The notes: generated by a model from the sequence alone, not told the origin. Counted from the stretch's first letter, positions 6,963 through 14,572 are shown. The stretch is DNA of 16,549 nt from Pseudobdellovibrionaceae bacterium (GCA_947374445.1 CANCBY010000036.1:1-16549), one strand, 5' to 3'. Made by a program: numbers and translations.

Positions 6963-7814
6963 CTATTCAATGAGCTTGGTATTGGTTTTAATCGAGTAGC
7001 CTTTTTTCATTTTTTCAAAATACTCATTGAAAACAAGACGTCTTTTTTCGTCAAAAACAGCGGCACGCAATTGTCGTTTGTTGGCATTTTCAAAGGATCT
7101 TCTGCCAGTCACTTTAATGATGTGATAGCCAAACTGAGTTTCAATGAGGCCCTTAACTTCTCCGACTTTCATATTGAGAATAGTGTCGTAATAAGCAGGA
7201 ACCAACGTCACGCGTGACTGCCAACCAACATCGCCACCACTTTGTTTACTGACGGGATCATCAGAGTAAAGCTTCACAAGCTCTTCGAATGGACGCTTGC
7301 TCTTTTTTACTTCCTCGTAGTTTTCGGTCGCACGTTTTTTTGCTTCAGCTTTTTGTTCTACAGTTGAGCCTGGCTTGAACTCCGTTAGAATATGACTGGT
7401 ACGAATTTCTGGATTTTTTTTGTAGTACTCTTCCATTTCTTTATCAGAAACAGTCATCTTTTGAACTTTATCGCCAATCTCTTTTTCAACAAGGGCTTTG
7501 TAAAGCTCTTGGCGCATGCGCTCTTTAACAGCGGGATCTTTTTCTAGTTGATGCTTTTCAGCCTCTTGGACTCCCATTTCGTATCGAACTAGGTCTTCAA
7601 GAAATTGTGGCTTAGTTGGAGGATTTAGGGATTGAGTTTTGACCTCAACGTACTTTTTGTTGAACTCTTCGAGAGTGATTTTTTTGCTTCCCACCTCTGC
7701 AACAACTTCGTTTTTTGTGGCTTGAGCTAGGCCCAAAGCTGACATAAAAAGGACAGCCGAAAAAACGAATGAAAAAGTTAAAATCCCGCGACCAAATTTT
7801 GGTAAAATCCCCAT
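6963..7814 (-). CDS. Exported PpiC/PrsA-like peptidyl-prolyl cis-trans isomerase
   Basis: Encodes 283 residues. A signal peptide occupies about 1-31 (hydrophobic 11-29, end LAQA). An N-terminal helical domain (about 36-132) contains charged, Lys/Glu-rich helices. The PPIC domain is at about 135-237: RTSHILTEF, LYSDDPVSKQSGGDVGWQ and FGYHIIKVTGRR. A short basic C-terminal helical tail ends KTNTKLIE. It is the first of three tandem parvulins and lies 48 nt after the acyltransferase gene. ATG 7814 is preceded by AAGGA with 9-nt spacing. Likely a periplasmic foldase; which client proteins it serves cannot be told from sequence. Confidence 0.91.
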   Translation of the reverse strand: MGILPKFGRGILTFSFVFSAVLFMSALGLAQATKNEVVAEVGSKKITLEEFNKKYVEVKTQSLNPPTKPQFLEDLVRYEMGVQEAEKHQLEKDPAVKERMRQELYKALVEKEIGDKVQKMTVSDKEMEEYYKKNPEIRTSHILTEFKPGSTVEQKAEAKKRATENYEEVKKSKRPFEELVKLYSDDPVSKQSGGDVGWQSRVTLVPAYYDTILNMKVGEVKGLIETQFGYHIIKVTGRRSFENANKRQLRAAVFDEKRRLVFNEYFEKMKKGYSIKTNTKLIE

Positions 7815-7862
7815 AAATTCACATCCTTGTTGAAAACCAATGTGACCTCAGAGTAGCACCGC

Positions 7863-8528
7863 TTAAGAAGATGCCGCAAAATTTTTCTTTTGAGACTTGT
7901 CCTTCGAACAATGCAGCGCATCTTTAAGTGTGACGGCAAGGTGTTCAGCTCTTGGATCCTCATCACGGCCGACAGCTGGTATTGGCCCCTCCCAATGAAC
8001 AATAATTTTAGCGAAAGGTTTTGGAAAGTAAGTCTTGTTCCAAGAGCGCGGAAAGTGCCAAGCCCGATCGCATGTGACTCCAGCAGCAAAAATCGGGCAG
8101 TCAAGGGTGCGGCTCAATTCAAAAATACCCGGCTTGACGGAGTACAAAGGTCCTTTGGGACCATCGACAGCAAAGCTGCAATTGTATCCCTGGCGAACAA
8201 GTCGGATAAGCCCCTTGAGGGCGCCGACTCCACCGCGGGTTGAAGAGCCACGTGATGTTTTTCCACCAACCAAATGAACAATACGAGTCATCATATCTCC
8301 ATCTATAGAGTTTGATGAGATCGTGGCTATTCGATAACGTTTTATAAGAGATAAAAGCACAATTTCGTCGCCATGCCAGTGAGCCATAATAATGGCCCGT
8401 CGCTTTTGAGAGAAATTTTTTAGCTCTTCTGGCTCTTGAACCTGAACGGACCAAGTCGAAGAAACGGCTCGGTACACAAGCCAAACCAAAAACGGAACAA
8501 GCGTGCGGTATAAAAATCTTACCGTCAC
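7863..8528 (-). CDS. DUF374 lysophospholipid acyltransferase-family protein
   Basis: Encodes 221 residues from GTG 8528. It begins with a hydrophobic anchor (5-20). The DUF374 signatures are clear: AHWHGDE (49-55), SRGSSTRGG (92-100) and VDGPKGP (121-127), in the spacing seen for this LPLAT-related family. Members are inner-membrane-associated acyltransferase-like proteins, probably acting on lipid or LPS precursors; the exact substrate is not established. The motif is HxxDE-like rather than the textbook HX4D. It follows etfA by 37 nt on the same strand and precedes the parvulins, fitting an envelope-biogenesis role. The C-terminus is Lys/Ser-rich. No good ribosome binding site is visible apart from a GAGAA directly before GTG, so the start is moderately certain. 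Confidence 0.85.
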   Translation of the reverse strand: MTVRFLYRTLVPFLVWLVYRAVSSTWSVQVQEPEELKNFSQKRRAIIMAHWHGDEIVLLSLIKRYRIATISSNSIDGDMMTRIVHLVGGKTSRGSSTRGGVGALKGLIRLVRQGYNCSFAVDGPKGPLYSVKPGIFELSRTLDCPIFAAGVTCDRAWHFPRSWNKTYFPKPFAKIIVHWEGPIPAVGRDEDPRAEHLAVTLKDALHCSKDKSQKKNFAASS

Positions 8529-8565
8529 TTCTCGAAGCCGCTCCCTAAGGGCATTGAAGCGATTC

Positions 8566-9528
8566 TTAATGATGAAGAACCTTTTTAAATTCCTCGATCA
8601 GTTTTGGCACAACTTCAAAAGCATCACCAACGATTCCGTAGGTTGCTTTTTGAAAAATAGGAGCATTCGGATCATTGTTGATTGCAACTATGACCTTGCT
8701 TCCGCTCATTCCAGCCAAATGCTGAATAGCTCCCGAAATTCCAATGGCAATGTACAAACTTGGCGCCACTGTTTTACCCGTTTGTCCAACCTGCATTCCA
8801 TGAGACACCCATCCGGCATCAACAATGGCTCGAGAGGCACCAGCAGTGGCCCCCAAAACATCGGCCAGATCAGTTACCAATTTAAAATTAGCGGCATCTT
8901 TTAACCCGCGACCACCAGAGACAATGATGTTGGCTTCGGTCAAATCAAGTTTTTCAGAGGTTCCTTTAACAACTTCTTTGATGAGAGTTTTAAGGCCCAC
9001 CTGTGAAGGAGAAAACTCAGTCGATTGTGTGCTGCCAGCAGCTTCTGCAATTGGAAGTTGGTTGGCTCGCATCAAAACAATTTTAATAGCAGAAGGTTCA
9101 AAGCCCATTTTTGCGAAAGCTTTTCCTGAATAGACAGGCTTTTTAACAACCACGTCTTCGCCGTTGATTGAGAGCTCAGTGGCGTCTGAAATAATACCTG
9201 CACCTAGGCGAGCAGCTACTCGCGGAAAAAGATCTTTACCAAGACCCGATGCAGAGGCCAACACGATATTTGCGCCAGTTTTTTTGATAACATCAGCGAG
9301 GGCACCAGTAAAAAGCTCTGGATTATAGAGATTAAAATCTGCAGATTTAACAAATAGACACTCAGAAGAACCGTACTTGCTAAGCTCTGCCGACAGAGTG
9401 TCTGAGCCCGCACCAACAGCAACTGATGTGACAGTTGCGCCCGACTTTTTAGCCGCAGTTAATAGCTCAAAAGCGCTGCGTTTGATTTTACCATTTGAGT
9501 GTTCAACGAAAACAAGAATTTTTGCCAT
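8566..9528 (-). CDS. etfA: Electron transfer flavoprotein subunit alpha
   Basis: Encodes 320 residues, the standard EtfA length. The N-terminal domain starts MAKILVFVEHSNGKIKRSAF. The C-terminal FAD-binding domain carries SGGRG (204-208), QVGQTGK (246-252), GISGAIQH (263-270) and NNDPNAPIF (284-292), all diagnostic. With EtfB it forms the soluble FAD/AMP heterodimer that takes electrons from acyl-CoA and related dehydrogenases and passes them to ETF:quinone oxidoreductase, which is not in this window. The start ATG 9528 lies 3 nt after the etfB stop, indicating translational coupling. No sign of an ETF fused to ferredoxin or a FixX-type partner, so a classical non-bifurcating ETF is most likely. 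Confidence 0.97.
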   Translation of the reverse strand: MAKILVFVEHSNGKIKRSAFELLTAAKKSGATVTSVAVGAGSDTLSAELSKYGSSECLFVKSADFNLYNPELFTGALADVIKKTGANIVLASASGLGKDLFPRVAARLGAGIISDATELSINGEDVVVKKPVYSGKAFAKMGFEPSAIKIVLMRANQLPIAEAAGSTQSTEFSPSQVGLKTLIKEVVKGTSEKLDLTEANIIVSGGRGLKDAANFKLVTDLADVLGATAGASRAIVDAGWVSHGMQVGQTGKTVAPSLYIAIGISGAIQHLAGMSGSKVIVAINNDPNAPIFQKATYGIVGDAFEVVPKLIEEFKKVLHH

Positions 9529-9531
9529 AAA

Positions 9532-10305
9532 TTAAAGAACCTTTGCTTCATCTCTGAGTAGTTTAACAAGCTCTGCTGATTGTGCTGAAGAGTCGCCCTG
9601 TAGTAGTTTTGCGGGCGGCTTGTCGGCCGGGAGCTCAAGACTTAATACCTTTGTTTTTCCGGCCGCAGCGACGCCCAACCCCGCCAGATCAAGCTCTTTT
9701 AAGACCTTCTTTTTTGCTTTCATGATTCCCGGAAGGCTTGCATAGCGAGGCATGTTTAATCCTTTATTGGCACCAATCAGGGCTGGATTTGTCATTTGAG
9801 AAATTTCTTTAGCCCCACCCTCAATGTCTCTTTCTGCGGTGATATGCTCGGCTGTGTATTGAATTTTTGAAACAACAGTCGAGTGAGGAATGCCCAGCAA
9901 CTCGGCAACCATTTGTCCAACAGAAGACGCGTTGTCATCGATGGCGAGCTTGCCGGTCAAAATAAGACTAGCTCCGCCCTCAGTTTTTATGGCAGCAGCC
10001 AGGGCTTGAGCTGTGACAAAGGGCTCGATATTTTCAGGGGAATCAATCAAAACTCCTTCGTCCGCGCCCATCGCGATGGCGGTTCTTAAAACTTCGCCTG
10101 CCCGTTTTTTAGGACCAACAGTCATCACAAAAACTTGAGCGCCAGCATTGGCCTCTCTTAGCTTCACAGCTTCTTCGACGGCGTACTCGTCATAAGGATT
10201 CATCACCCACTTGACGGATGTCGAGTCGATAGAGGCGCCGTCAGCGGCGACCTTGATCTTGGTTTCGGTGTCAGGGACTTGTTTAATGCAAACAAAAATT
10301 TTCAT
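9532..10305 (-). CDS. etfB: Electron transfer flavoprotein subunit beta
   Basis: Encodes 257 residues. Motifs: KIFVCIKQVPDTETKI at the N-terminus, NPYDEYAVEEA, TGKLAIDDNASSVGQM (AMP-binding region) and the EtfB signature around PRYASLPGIMKAKKK. The C-terminal arm wraps onto EtfA in known structures. A GTG two codons upstream (10311) is also in frame, but GGAG sits 5 nt before ATG 10305, so ATG 10305 was chosen. It is the first gene of the long - strand run and is divergently transcribed from sdhC, with a plausible promoter at 10338-10366. Confidence 0.96.
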   Translation of the reverse strand: MKIFVCIKQVPDTETKIKVAADGASIDSTSVKWVMNPYDEYAVEEAVKLREANAGAQVFVMTVGPKKRAGEVLRTAIAMGADEGVLIDSPENIEPFVTAQALAAAIKTEGGASLILTGKLAIDDNASSVGQMVAELLGIPHSTVVSKIQYTAEHITAERDIEGGAKEISQMTNPALIGANKGLNMPRYASLPGIMKAKKKVLKELDLAGLGVAAAGKTKVLSLELPADKPPAKLLQGDSSAQSAELVKLLRDEAKVL

Positions 10306-10337
10306 TTTCACTCCGGTTTTGAGCCAAATCAGAGGGG

Positions 10338-10366
10338 AATATCGATCAAAAAAATGTCAGTGGCAA
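10338..10366 (-). promoter_or_regulatory. Putative sigma70-type promoter for etfBA
   Basis: On the - strand, TTGCCA (10366-10361, 5/6 match to the -35) and GATATT (10343-10338, 4/6 match to the -10) are separated by 17 nt. They lie about 33 nt before the etfB ATG. Position and spacing fit, but this is prediction by eye. Confidence 0.45.
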
Positions 10367-10421
10367 AGAGTTCTGAGTAAAAATTCAGACAATTAACATA
10401 GCGCAAAACTTTCGATGGACG

Positions 10422-10451
10422 CTGACAAACCCTAGGTTTAAAATCTACACT
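10422..10451 (+). promoter_or_regulatory. Putative sigma70-type promoter for sdhCAB
   Basis: CTGACA (10422-10427, 5/6 to -35) and TACACT (10446-10451, 4/6 to -10) with an 18-nt spacer lie 35 nt before the sdhC ATG. It is back-to-back with the etfB promoter in the 181-nt divergent region. No clear regulator site was recognised between them. Confidence 0.4.
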
Positions 10452-10486
10452 ATCTATTCATACTTTGAATAATGGGAGAAAACACT

Positions 10487-11164
10487 ATGGCTGCGGCACC
10501 CGCTCGCCCTTTCTTTTTGTCGACCATCGGAAAGAAATATCTGATGGCTCTTACTGGTCTAGTCTGGGCCGGATTCGTGTTGAGTCACATGGCAGGCAAC
10601 ATGCTCATTCTGGTGAGTGCTAATCTGTATAATGCCTATGGTCATGCGATTGTGAGCAATAAACCGCTGTTGTTTGTTGCGGAGACAGTTCTTATTCTTT
10701 CAATTGTGGTGCATGTAACAATGGCGATCATGCTTACTCTCGAAAACAGGCAGGCGCGTCCACAAAAATATGCGATGACCCCCAACGGAGCCAAGGGCTC
10801 TAGTTTGGCTTCGAGGACGATGGCGATTCAAGGAAGCTTGATTCTCGCTTTTGTGATTTTGCATATCACAACATTTAAGTACGGCACCTATTACGAAACG
10901 ACTGTTGATGGAGTTGTTATGCGCGACCTTCATCGTTTGGTGATCGAAGTGTTTCATCAGCCAGGCTATGTAGCGTGGTATGTTTTGTGTCTTTTGCTTT
11001 TGGGTTTTCACTTGAGCCACGGCGTGGGATCTATTTTCCAATCTCTGGGCTTAAGAGGCGACAACGTTGCACATAAAATTAAAAAAGTAAGCCTAGCATA
11101 TGGCTTTATTGTTGCGGCGGGCTTTTTGTCTCAGCCAATTTATGTGTTTTTCTTTAACTCGTAA
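10487..11164 (+). CDS. sdhC: Succinate dehydrogenase cytochrome b subunit (type B, di-heme)
   Basis: Encodes 225 residues with five hydrophobic helices at about 20-42, 60-84, 112-134, 160-183 and 203-223. This fits the single-polypeptide, two-heme anchor of type-B complex II (Bacillus SdhC, Wolinella FrdC class). Candidate heme ligands are His34 (LSHMAGN), His76 (VVHVTM), His126 (ILHITT) and His175/His178 (GFHLSH). It anchors SdhAB to the inner membrane and reduces quinone. An in-frame ATG exists at 10472, but GGGAG (10474-10478) lies 8 nt before ATG 10487, so the shorter form was chosen. It is the first gene of sdhCAB; sdhA follows after 32 nt. There is no sdhD, as expected for this type. 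Confidence 0.95.
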   Translation: MAAAPARPFFLSTIGKKYLMALTGLVWAGFVLSHMAGNMLILVSANLYNAYGHAIVSNKPLLFVAETVLILSIVVHVTMAIMLTLENRQARPQKYAMTPNGAKGSSLASRTMAIQGSLILAFVILHITTFKYGTYYETTVDGVVMRDLHRLVIEVFHQPGYVAWYVLCLLLLGFHLSHGVGSIFQSLGLRGDNVAHKIKKVSLAYGFIVAAGFLSQPIYVFFFNS

Positions 11165-11196
11165 TTTTTTCGATAATTTTCGATAAGGAAATAGAT

Positions 11197-13113
11197 ATGG
11201 CATCTATACTTGATAGTAAAATTCCAGGCGGACCGATTGAGTCGAAATGGCAAAATCATAAGTTCGACATGAAGCTTGTAAATCCGGCCAATAAACGAAA
11301 GCACACTGTGATTGTTGTTGGAACGGGCCTTGCCGGAGCATCTGCTGCGGCCTCACTGGGTGAGCTCGGATACAAAGTAAAATCTTTTTGCGTGCATGAG
11401 TCTCCGCGCCGCGCCCACTCTGTGGCAGCTCAGGGCGGAATCAACGCTGCCAAGAATTACAAAAACGACGGCGACAGTGTTTACAGGCTTTTTTATGACA
11501 CGGTTAAGGGTGGCGACTTTCGCGCTCGTGAAGCCAACGTTTTTCGTTTAGCTCAAGTCTCTACTCAGATTATCGATCACTGTGTGGCTCAAGGTGTGCC
11601 GCTAGCTCGTGAGTACGGCGGCTTGTTGTCAAATCGTTCTTTTGGCGGTGCTCAAGTTTCGAGAACATTTTATGCTCGTGGACAAACTGGCCAGCAGCTT
11701 TTGTTGGGCGCGTATTCAGCGATGATGAGACAGGTTGATAAAAAACAAGTCGATCTTTATGCTCGTCGTGAAATGCTAGATCTGGTTGTTGTTAACGGAA
11801 AAGCGCGCGGAATTATTGTGCGTAATCTTTTAACCGGTGCGATTGAGTCGCATGAGGCTGATGCCGTAGTCTTGGCAACCGGCGGTTATTCAAATGTGTT
11901 TTTTCTTTCAACCAACGCAATGGCGTGCGCGGTTACTGCTGGTTGGAAAGCTCATAAACGCGGAGCCTTTTTTGCGAATCCATGCTTTACACAAATTCAT
12001 CCGACCTGCATTCCGGTTTCAGGAGAGCTGCAATCAAAACTCACTTTGATGTCAGAGTCTTTGCGAAATGATGGCCGCGTTTGGGTTCCGAAAGAAAAAG
12101 GCGACAAACGTCACCCATCTCAAATTCCAGATGACGAGAGAGATTATTATCTTGAGCGCGTTTATCCAAGCTTCGGAAACTTAGCTCCTCGGGACGTGGC
12201 TTCACGACAAGCAAAATACGCTGTTGATAGTGGTCGTGGTGTTGGTCCTACGGGTGTTGCCGTGTACTTGGACTTCAGAGATGCGATTGCTCGTTTAGGC
12301 AAACCGGCAATCGCTGAAAAGTACGGAAATCTTTTTGAAATGTACGAAAAAATCACGGGCGAAAATCCATATGAGATTCCGATGAGAATGTACCCAGCTC
12401 CGCACTATACAATGGGCGGACTATGGGTGGATTATGATTTACAAAGCACAATCCCCGGTCTTTTTGTTGCGGGCGAAGCTAATTTCTCTGATCATGGAGC
12501 AAATCGTCTTGGTGCCTCGGCACTGATGCAAGGTTTGGCGGATGGATATTTTGTTATTCCCAATACAATCAGCAACTACATTGCTTCAACTAAAATTGAA
12601 CCTGTAGCTACTACCAACGACGCGTTTAAAGCAGCTGAAGATGCAGTTAAAACACAAATTGTTCGCATGATGATGATCAAAGGCAATCGTACGGTTGATA
12701 GTTTTCACAAAGAGCTGGGCCGAATCATGTGGGATGAGTGTGGAATGGGTCGTAGCGATGCAGGTCTTAAAAAAGCGCTCGAGCTTATTCCAAAACTTAA
12801 AGATGAATTTTGGAATAATGTTAAAATCACTGGCGAAGCCAACTACGTGAACCCTGAGCTTGAAAAAGCAGGTCGCGTGGCTGACTTTATCGAGCTGGGT
12901 GAATTGATGTGCCGAGATGCTCTTGAAAGAAAAGAGTCTTGCGGCGGGCACTTTCGTGAAGAGTATCAAAACGACGGCGAAGCAAAACGTGACGATGAAA
13001 ATTTTTGTCATGTGGCTGCTTGGGAATACAACGGCGACAAGAAGCCTCAAACGCGACACAAAGAAGAACTCACGTTTGAGAATGTTCATTTAGCAACTCG
13101 ATCGTATAAATAA
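11197..13113 (+). CDS. sdhA: Succinate dehydrogenase flavoprotein subunit
   Basis: Encodes 638 residues, typical of type-B SdhA/FrdA. FAD dinucleotide fold GTGLAG (42-47); the covalent-flavin His74 in RAHSVAAQGGIN; active-site HPT (268-270); RNDGR (290-294); PRDVASR with the likely catalytic Arg332 (E. coli R286 equivalent); HYTMGGLWVD with His403; and ANRLGASALMQG with Arg437. Oxidises succinate to fumarate and passes electrons through SdhB to SdhC; the reverse reaction is possible in this family. ATG 11197 follows AAGGA. It ends with a charged C-terminal region after about residue 600. sdhB follows 12 nt later with its own AAAGGA. The neighbouring sdhC and sdhB make the assignment secure. 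Confidence 0.97.
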   Translation: MASILDSKIPGGPIESKWQNHKFDMKLVNPANKRKHTVIVVGTGLAGASAAASLGELGYKVKSFCVHESPRRAHSVAAQGGINAAKNYKNDGDSVYRLFYDTVKGGDFRAREANVFRLAQVSTQIIDHCVAQGVPLAREYGGLLSNRSFGGAQVSRTFYARGQTGQQLLLGAYSAMMRQVDKKQVDLYARREMLDLVVVNGKARGIIVRNLLTGAIESHEADAVVLATGGYSNVFFLSTNAMACAVTAGWKAHKRGAFFANPCFTQIHPTCIPVSGELQSKLTLMSESLRNDGRVWVPKEKGDKRHPSQIPDDERDYYLERVYPSFGNLAPRDVASRQAKYAVDSGRGVGPTGVAVYLDFRDAIARLGKPAIAEKYGNLFEMYEKITGENPYEIPMRMYPAPHYTMGGLWVDYDLQSTIPGLFVAGEANFSDHGANRLGASALMQGLADGYFVIPNTISNYIASTKIEPVATTNDAFKAAEDAVKTQIVRMMMIKGNRTVDSFHKELGRIMWDECGMGRSDAGLKKALELIPKLKDEFWNNVKITGEANYVNPELEKAGRVADFIELGELMCRDALERKESCGGHFREEYQNDGEAKRDDENFCHVAAWEYNGDKKPQTRHKEELTFENVHLATRSYK

Positions 13114-13125
13114 AGGATCAAGAAT

Positions 13126-13920
13126 ATGTCTGGTGGATCAGGTAAAAATTTAAATTTGAAACTAAAAGTTTGGCGCCAAAAAGGCCCCAAAGACAGTGGT
13201 GCTTTCGTTGAGTATGACGCTCCAAAAGTTTCTGAAGACTCTTCGTTTTTAGAAATGCTCGATCAGATCAACGATCGGCTTGTTCTAAAAAACGAAGAGC
13301 CTATCTCGTTTGATCATGACTGCCGCGAAGGAATTTGTGGCTCTTGTGGTTTTATGATCAACGGCAATGCTCACGGTCCAATGAAAAACACAACCGTGTG
13401 TCAGCTTCATATGCGTAACTTCAAAGACGGCGAAACCATCTTGATGGAGCCTTGGAGAGCAACGGCGTTTCCGGTGATAAAAGATCTTATGGTGGATCGC
13501 TCAGCGTTTGATCGCATCATTTCAGCGGGTGGTTATATCTCTGTTGATACAGGCAACGCAGCAGATGCTAATGCAACACCAATTCCAAAACCAGATGCGG
13601 ACGCTGCTTTTTCTGCAGCGACTTGCATTGGCTGCGGAGCCTGCGTGGCTTCTTGCAAAAATGCTTCTGCAATGCTTTTCACGTCAGCAAAGGTTTCGCA
13701 TCTTGCTCTTTTGCCGCAAGGTAAAGTTGAGCGCCACGAGCGCGTGGACCACATGGTGGCACAAATGGATGCAGAGGGCTTTGGCGCCTGCACATCAACT
13801 GGAACATGCTCTGCAAGCTGTCCCAAAGGGATTTCGTTGGCGAATATCGCGATGATGAACCGAGAGCTTTTGGCCTCTGCTGTCATGAAAAGAGAAGCAG
13901 CTGCCGGAGACGGAATTTAA
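13126..13920 (+). CDS. sdhB: Succinate dehydrogenase iron-sulfur subunit
   Basis: Encodes 264 residues. The [2Fe-2S] cluster ligands are Cys66, Cys71, Cys74 and Cys92 (CREGICGSCG...C). The [4Fe-4S] set is Cys167, Cys170, Cys173 and Cys232. The [3Fe-4S] set is Cys177, Cys222 and Cys228 (CTSTGTCSASCP). These three clusters are the complex II wire from FAD to quinone. ATG 13126 follows AAAGGA. The C-terminus ends in a short Ala/Lys-rich tail. It is the last gene of sdhCAB; no co-directional gene follows for 258 nt. Confidence 0.97.
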   Translation: MSGGSGKNLNLKLKVWRQKGPKDSGAFVEYDAPKVSEDSSFLEMLDQINDRLVLKNEEPISFDHDCREGICGSCGFMINGNAHGPMKNTTVCQLHMRNFKDGETILMEPWRATAFPVIKDLMVDRSAFDRIISAGGYISVDTGNAADANATPIPKPDADAAFSAATCIGCGACVASCKNASAMLFTSAKVSHLALLPQGKVERHERVDHMVAQMDAEGFGACTSTGTCSASCPKGISLANIAMMNRELLASAVMKREAAAGDGI

Positions 13921-13964
13921 TAAAAAAATCCGCTCCACAGAAGCGCTGTCAGAAAATTAAGAAA

Positions 13965-13997
13965 CCCTGAGCGCCGCGCTAGCTGCGCGCTCAGAGG
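13965..13997. repeat. GC-rich palindrome after sdhB
   Basis: CTGAGCGC (13967-13974) pairs exactly with GCGCTCAG (13987-13994). An alternative fold pairs CTGAG (13967-13971) with CTCAG (13990-13994) and CGCGC (13975-13979) with GCGCG (13985-13989) around loop TAGCT. It is a GC island in A+T-rich DNA. The U-tract expected of a rho-independent terminator is missing, so it may be a transcript-end stabiliser or a REP-like element rather than a true terminator. Confidence 0.55.
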
Positions 13998-14054
13998 AAA
14001 TCGCGCGTCTGAAAAATAATTAATAAAATAAAATTAGCCATTAATCTTTGCGGC

Positions 14055-14175
14055 CCACTCTATGCCATGTGGTTGCGGTTTTAAATATATCATCTTGAGA
14101 CAATTTACGAAGAGCTCACGAAAAACCAAAAGATGTCCGATATATTAAAGATCCAGCAGTCCACAGAGTGGAGGG
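14055..14175 (+). promoter_or_regulatory. Structured 5' leader of the orphan gene, covering its ribosome binding site
   Basis: Three pairings are visible. CCACTCT (14055-14061) is complementary to AGAGTGG (14165-14171). Inside it, 14084-14096 is complementary to 14130-14146, apart from a 4-nt bulge at 14136-14139 (6 plus 7 bp). A local hairpin TCCAC-AGA-GTGGA (14160-14172) competes with the outer helix. Both alternatives use bases of the GGAGGG (14170-14175) just before ATG 14179. I recognise no known riboswitch class. The rest of 13921-14178 holds only the palindrome at 13965-13997. Confidence 0.35.
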
Positions 14176-14178
14176 CTT

Positions 14179-14445
14179 ATGAAACGCGCCGGACAAGTTT
14201 TAAAACAAATGGGGTTTCGAAAAGACGCTCCCGAAAGCCTTAAAGAAGCATTTGTTCGTCATCTAATAAAATCAGCTACAGGCGTTGATGTTGCTCCCGG
14301 CCCCAATGAGGCGAAAGCTATAAAAATTGAACGCGCTGTTAAGGGAATGCCTGTTCAACTTGAGTTTAATTTTACAGAATCGCTCGCGGAAAAAATTGAA
14401 ATATTTGATTCTGAAAAAAACAAACCCGCAAAGAAATCGTCATAG
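14179..14445 (+). CDS. Small basic protein of unknown function
   Basis: Encodes 88 residues that I do not recognise. It has no signal peptide or membrane segment, so it is probably cytoplasmic. The N-terminal 33 residues look helical and basic (MKRAGQVLKQMGFRK...). A Pro/Gly linker (39-42) follows, then a region with GMPVQLEFNF (56-65), and a Lys/Ser-rich end. QLEFNF (60-65) resembles the hexapeptide sliding-clamp-binding motif QLxLxL; this is only a pattern match. ATG 14179 is preceded by GGAGGG with a tight 3-4 nt gap. The gene stands alone: 258 nt after sdhB, and followed by a terminator at 14529-14572. That it is a real gene is supported by the ribosome binding site, its own terminator and plausible composition. 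Confidence 0.6.
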   Translation: MKRAGQVLKQMGFRKDAPESLKEAFVRHLIKSATGVDVAPGPNEAKAIKIERAVKGMPVQLEFNFTESLAEKIEIFDSEKNKPAKKSS

Positions 14446-14528
14446 TAAGTATAAGACTTTATTTTACAACAATAGAAACCGACACCTTGGTCGTGTAAAA
14501 AAACAAAAAACCGCGCAATAAACCAGAG

Positions 14529-14572
14529 CTCAGTCGAGTCCAATCTGCACTCGACTCGGCCTTTTACGTTTT
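14529..14572 (+). terminator. Hairpin terminator after the orphan gene
   Basis: AGTCGAGT (14532-14539) pairs perfectly with ACTCGACT (14549-14556) over a 9-nt loop, with a few further pairs beyond a C-C mismatch. TTTT and a second T-rich stretch follow. The next promoter's -35 lies at its downstream edge. Confidence 0.65.

Noticed and set aside
7890..8243. Open frames on the + strand across the DUF374 gene
   Set aside because: The - strand frame carries three conserved family motifs; the + strand translations have none.
8503..8904. Open frame of 133 codons on + across the etfA 3' end
   Set aside because: Antisense to conserved EtfA FAD-binding motifs, and the translation is low in recognisable structure.
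10700..11041. Open frame of 113 codons antisense to sdhC
   Set aside because: Shadow of the sdhC coding frame; the His/Gln-rich translation has no family features.
12586..13089. Open frame of 167 codons antisense to sdhA
   Set aside because: It lies wholly within sdhA, a fully conserved gene. The protein is Phe/Ser/Cys-rich without recognisable motifs, and no ribosome binding site or promoter was seen.
13921..14178. A tRNA, tmRNA, CRISPR or known riboswitch in the gap
   Set aside because: No cloverleaf, no spaced repeats and no consensus core of riboswitch classes I know; only the palindrome and leader pairings are visible.
14327..14521. Alternative + frame overlapping the orphan gene
   Set aside because: No ribosome binding site was seen, the translation is extremely Lys/Arg/Asn-rich and uninformative, and it overlaps the better-supported 14179 frame.
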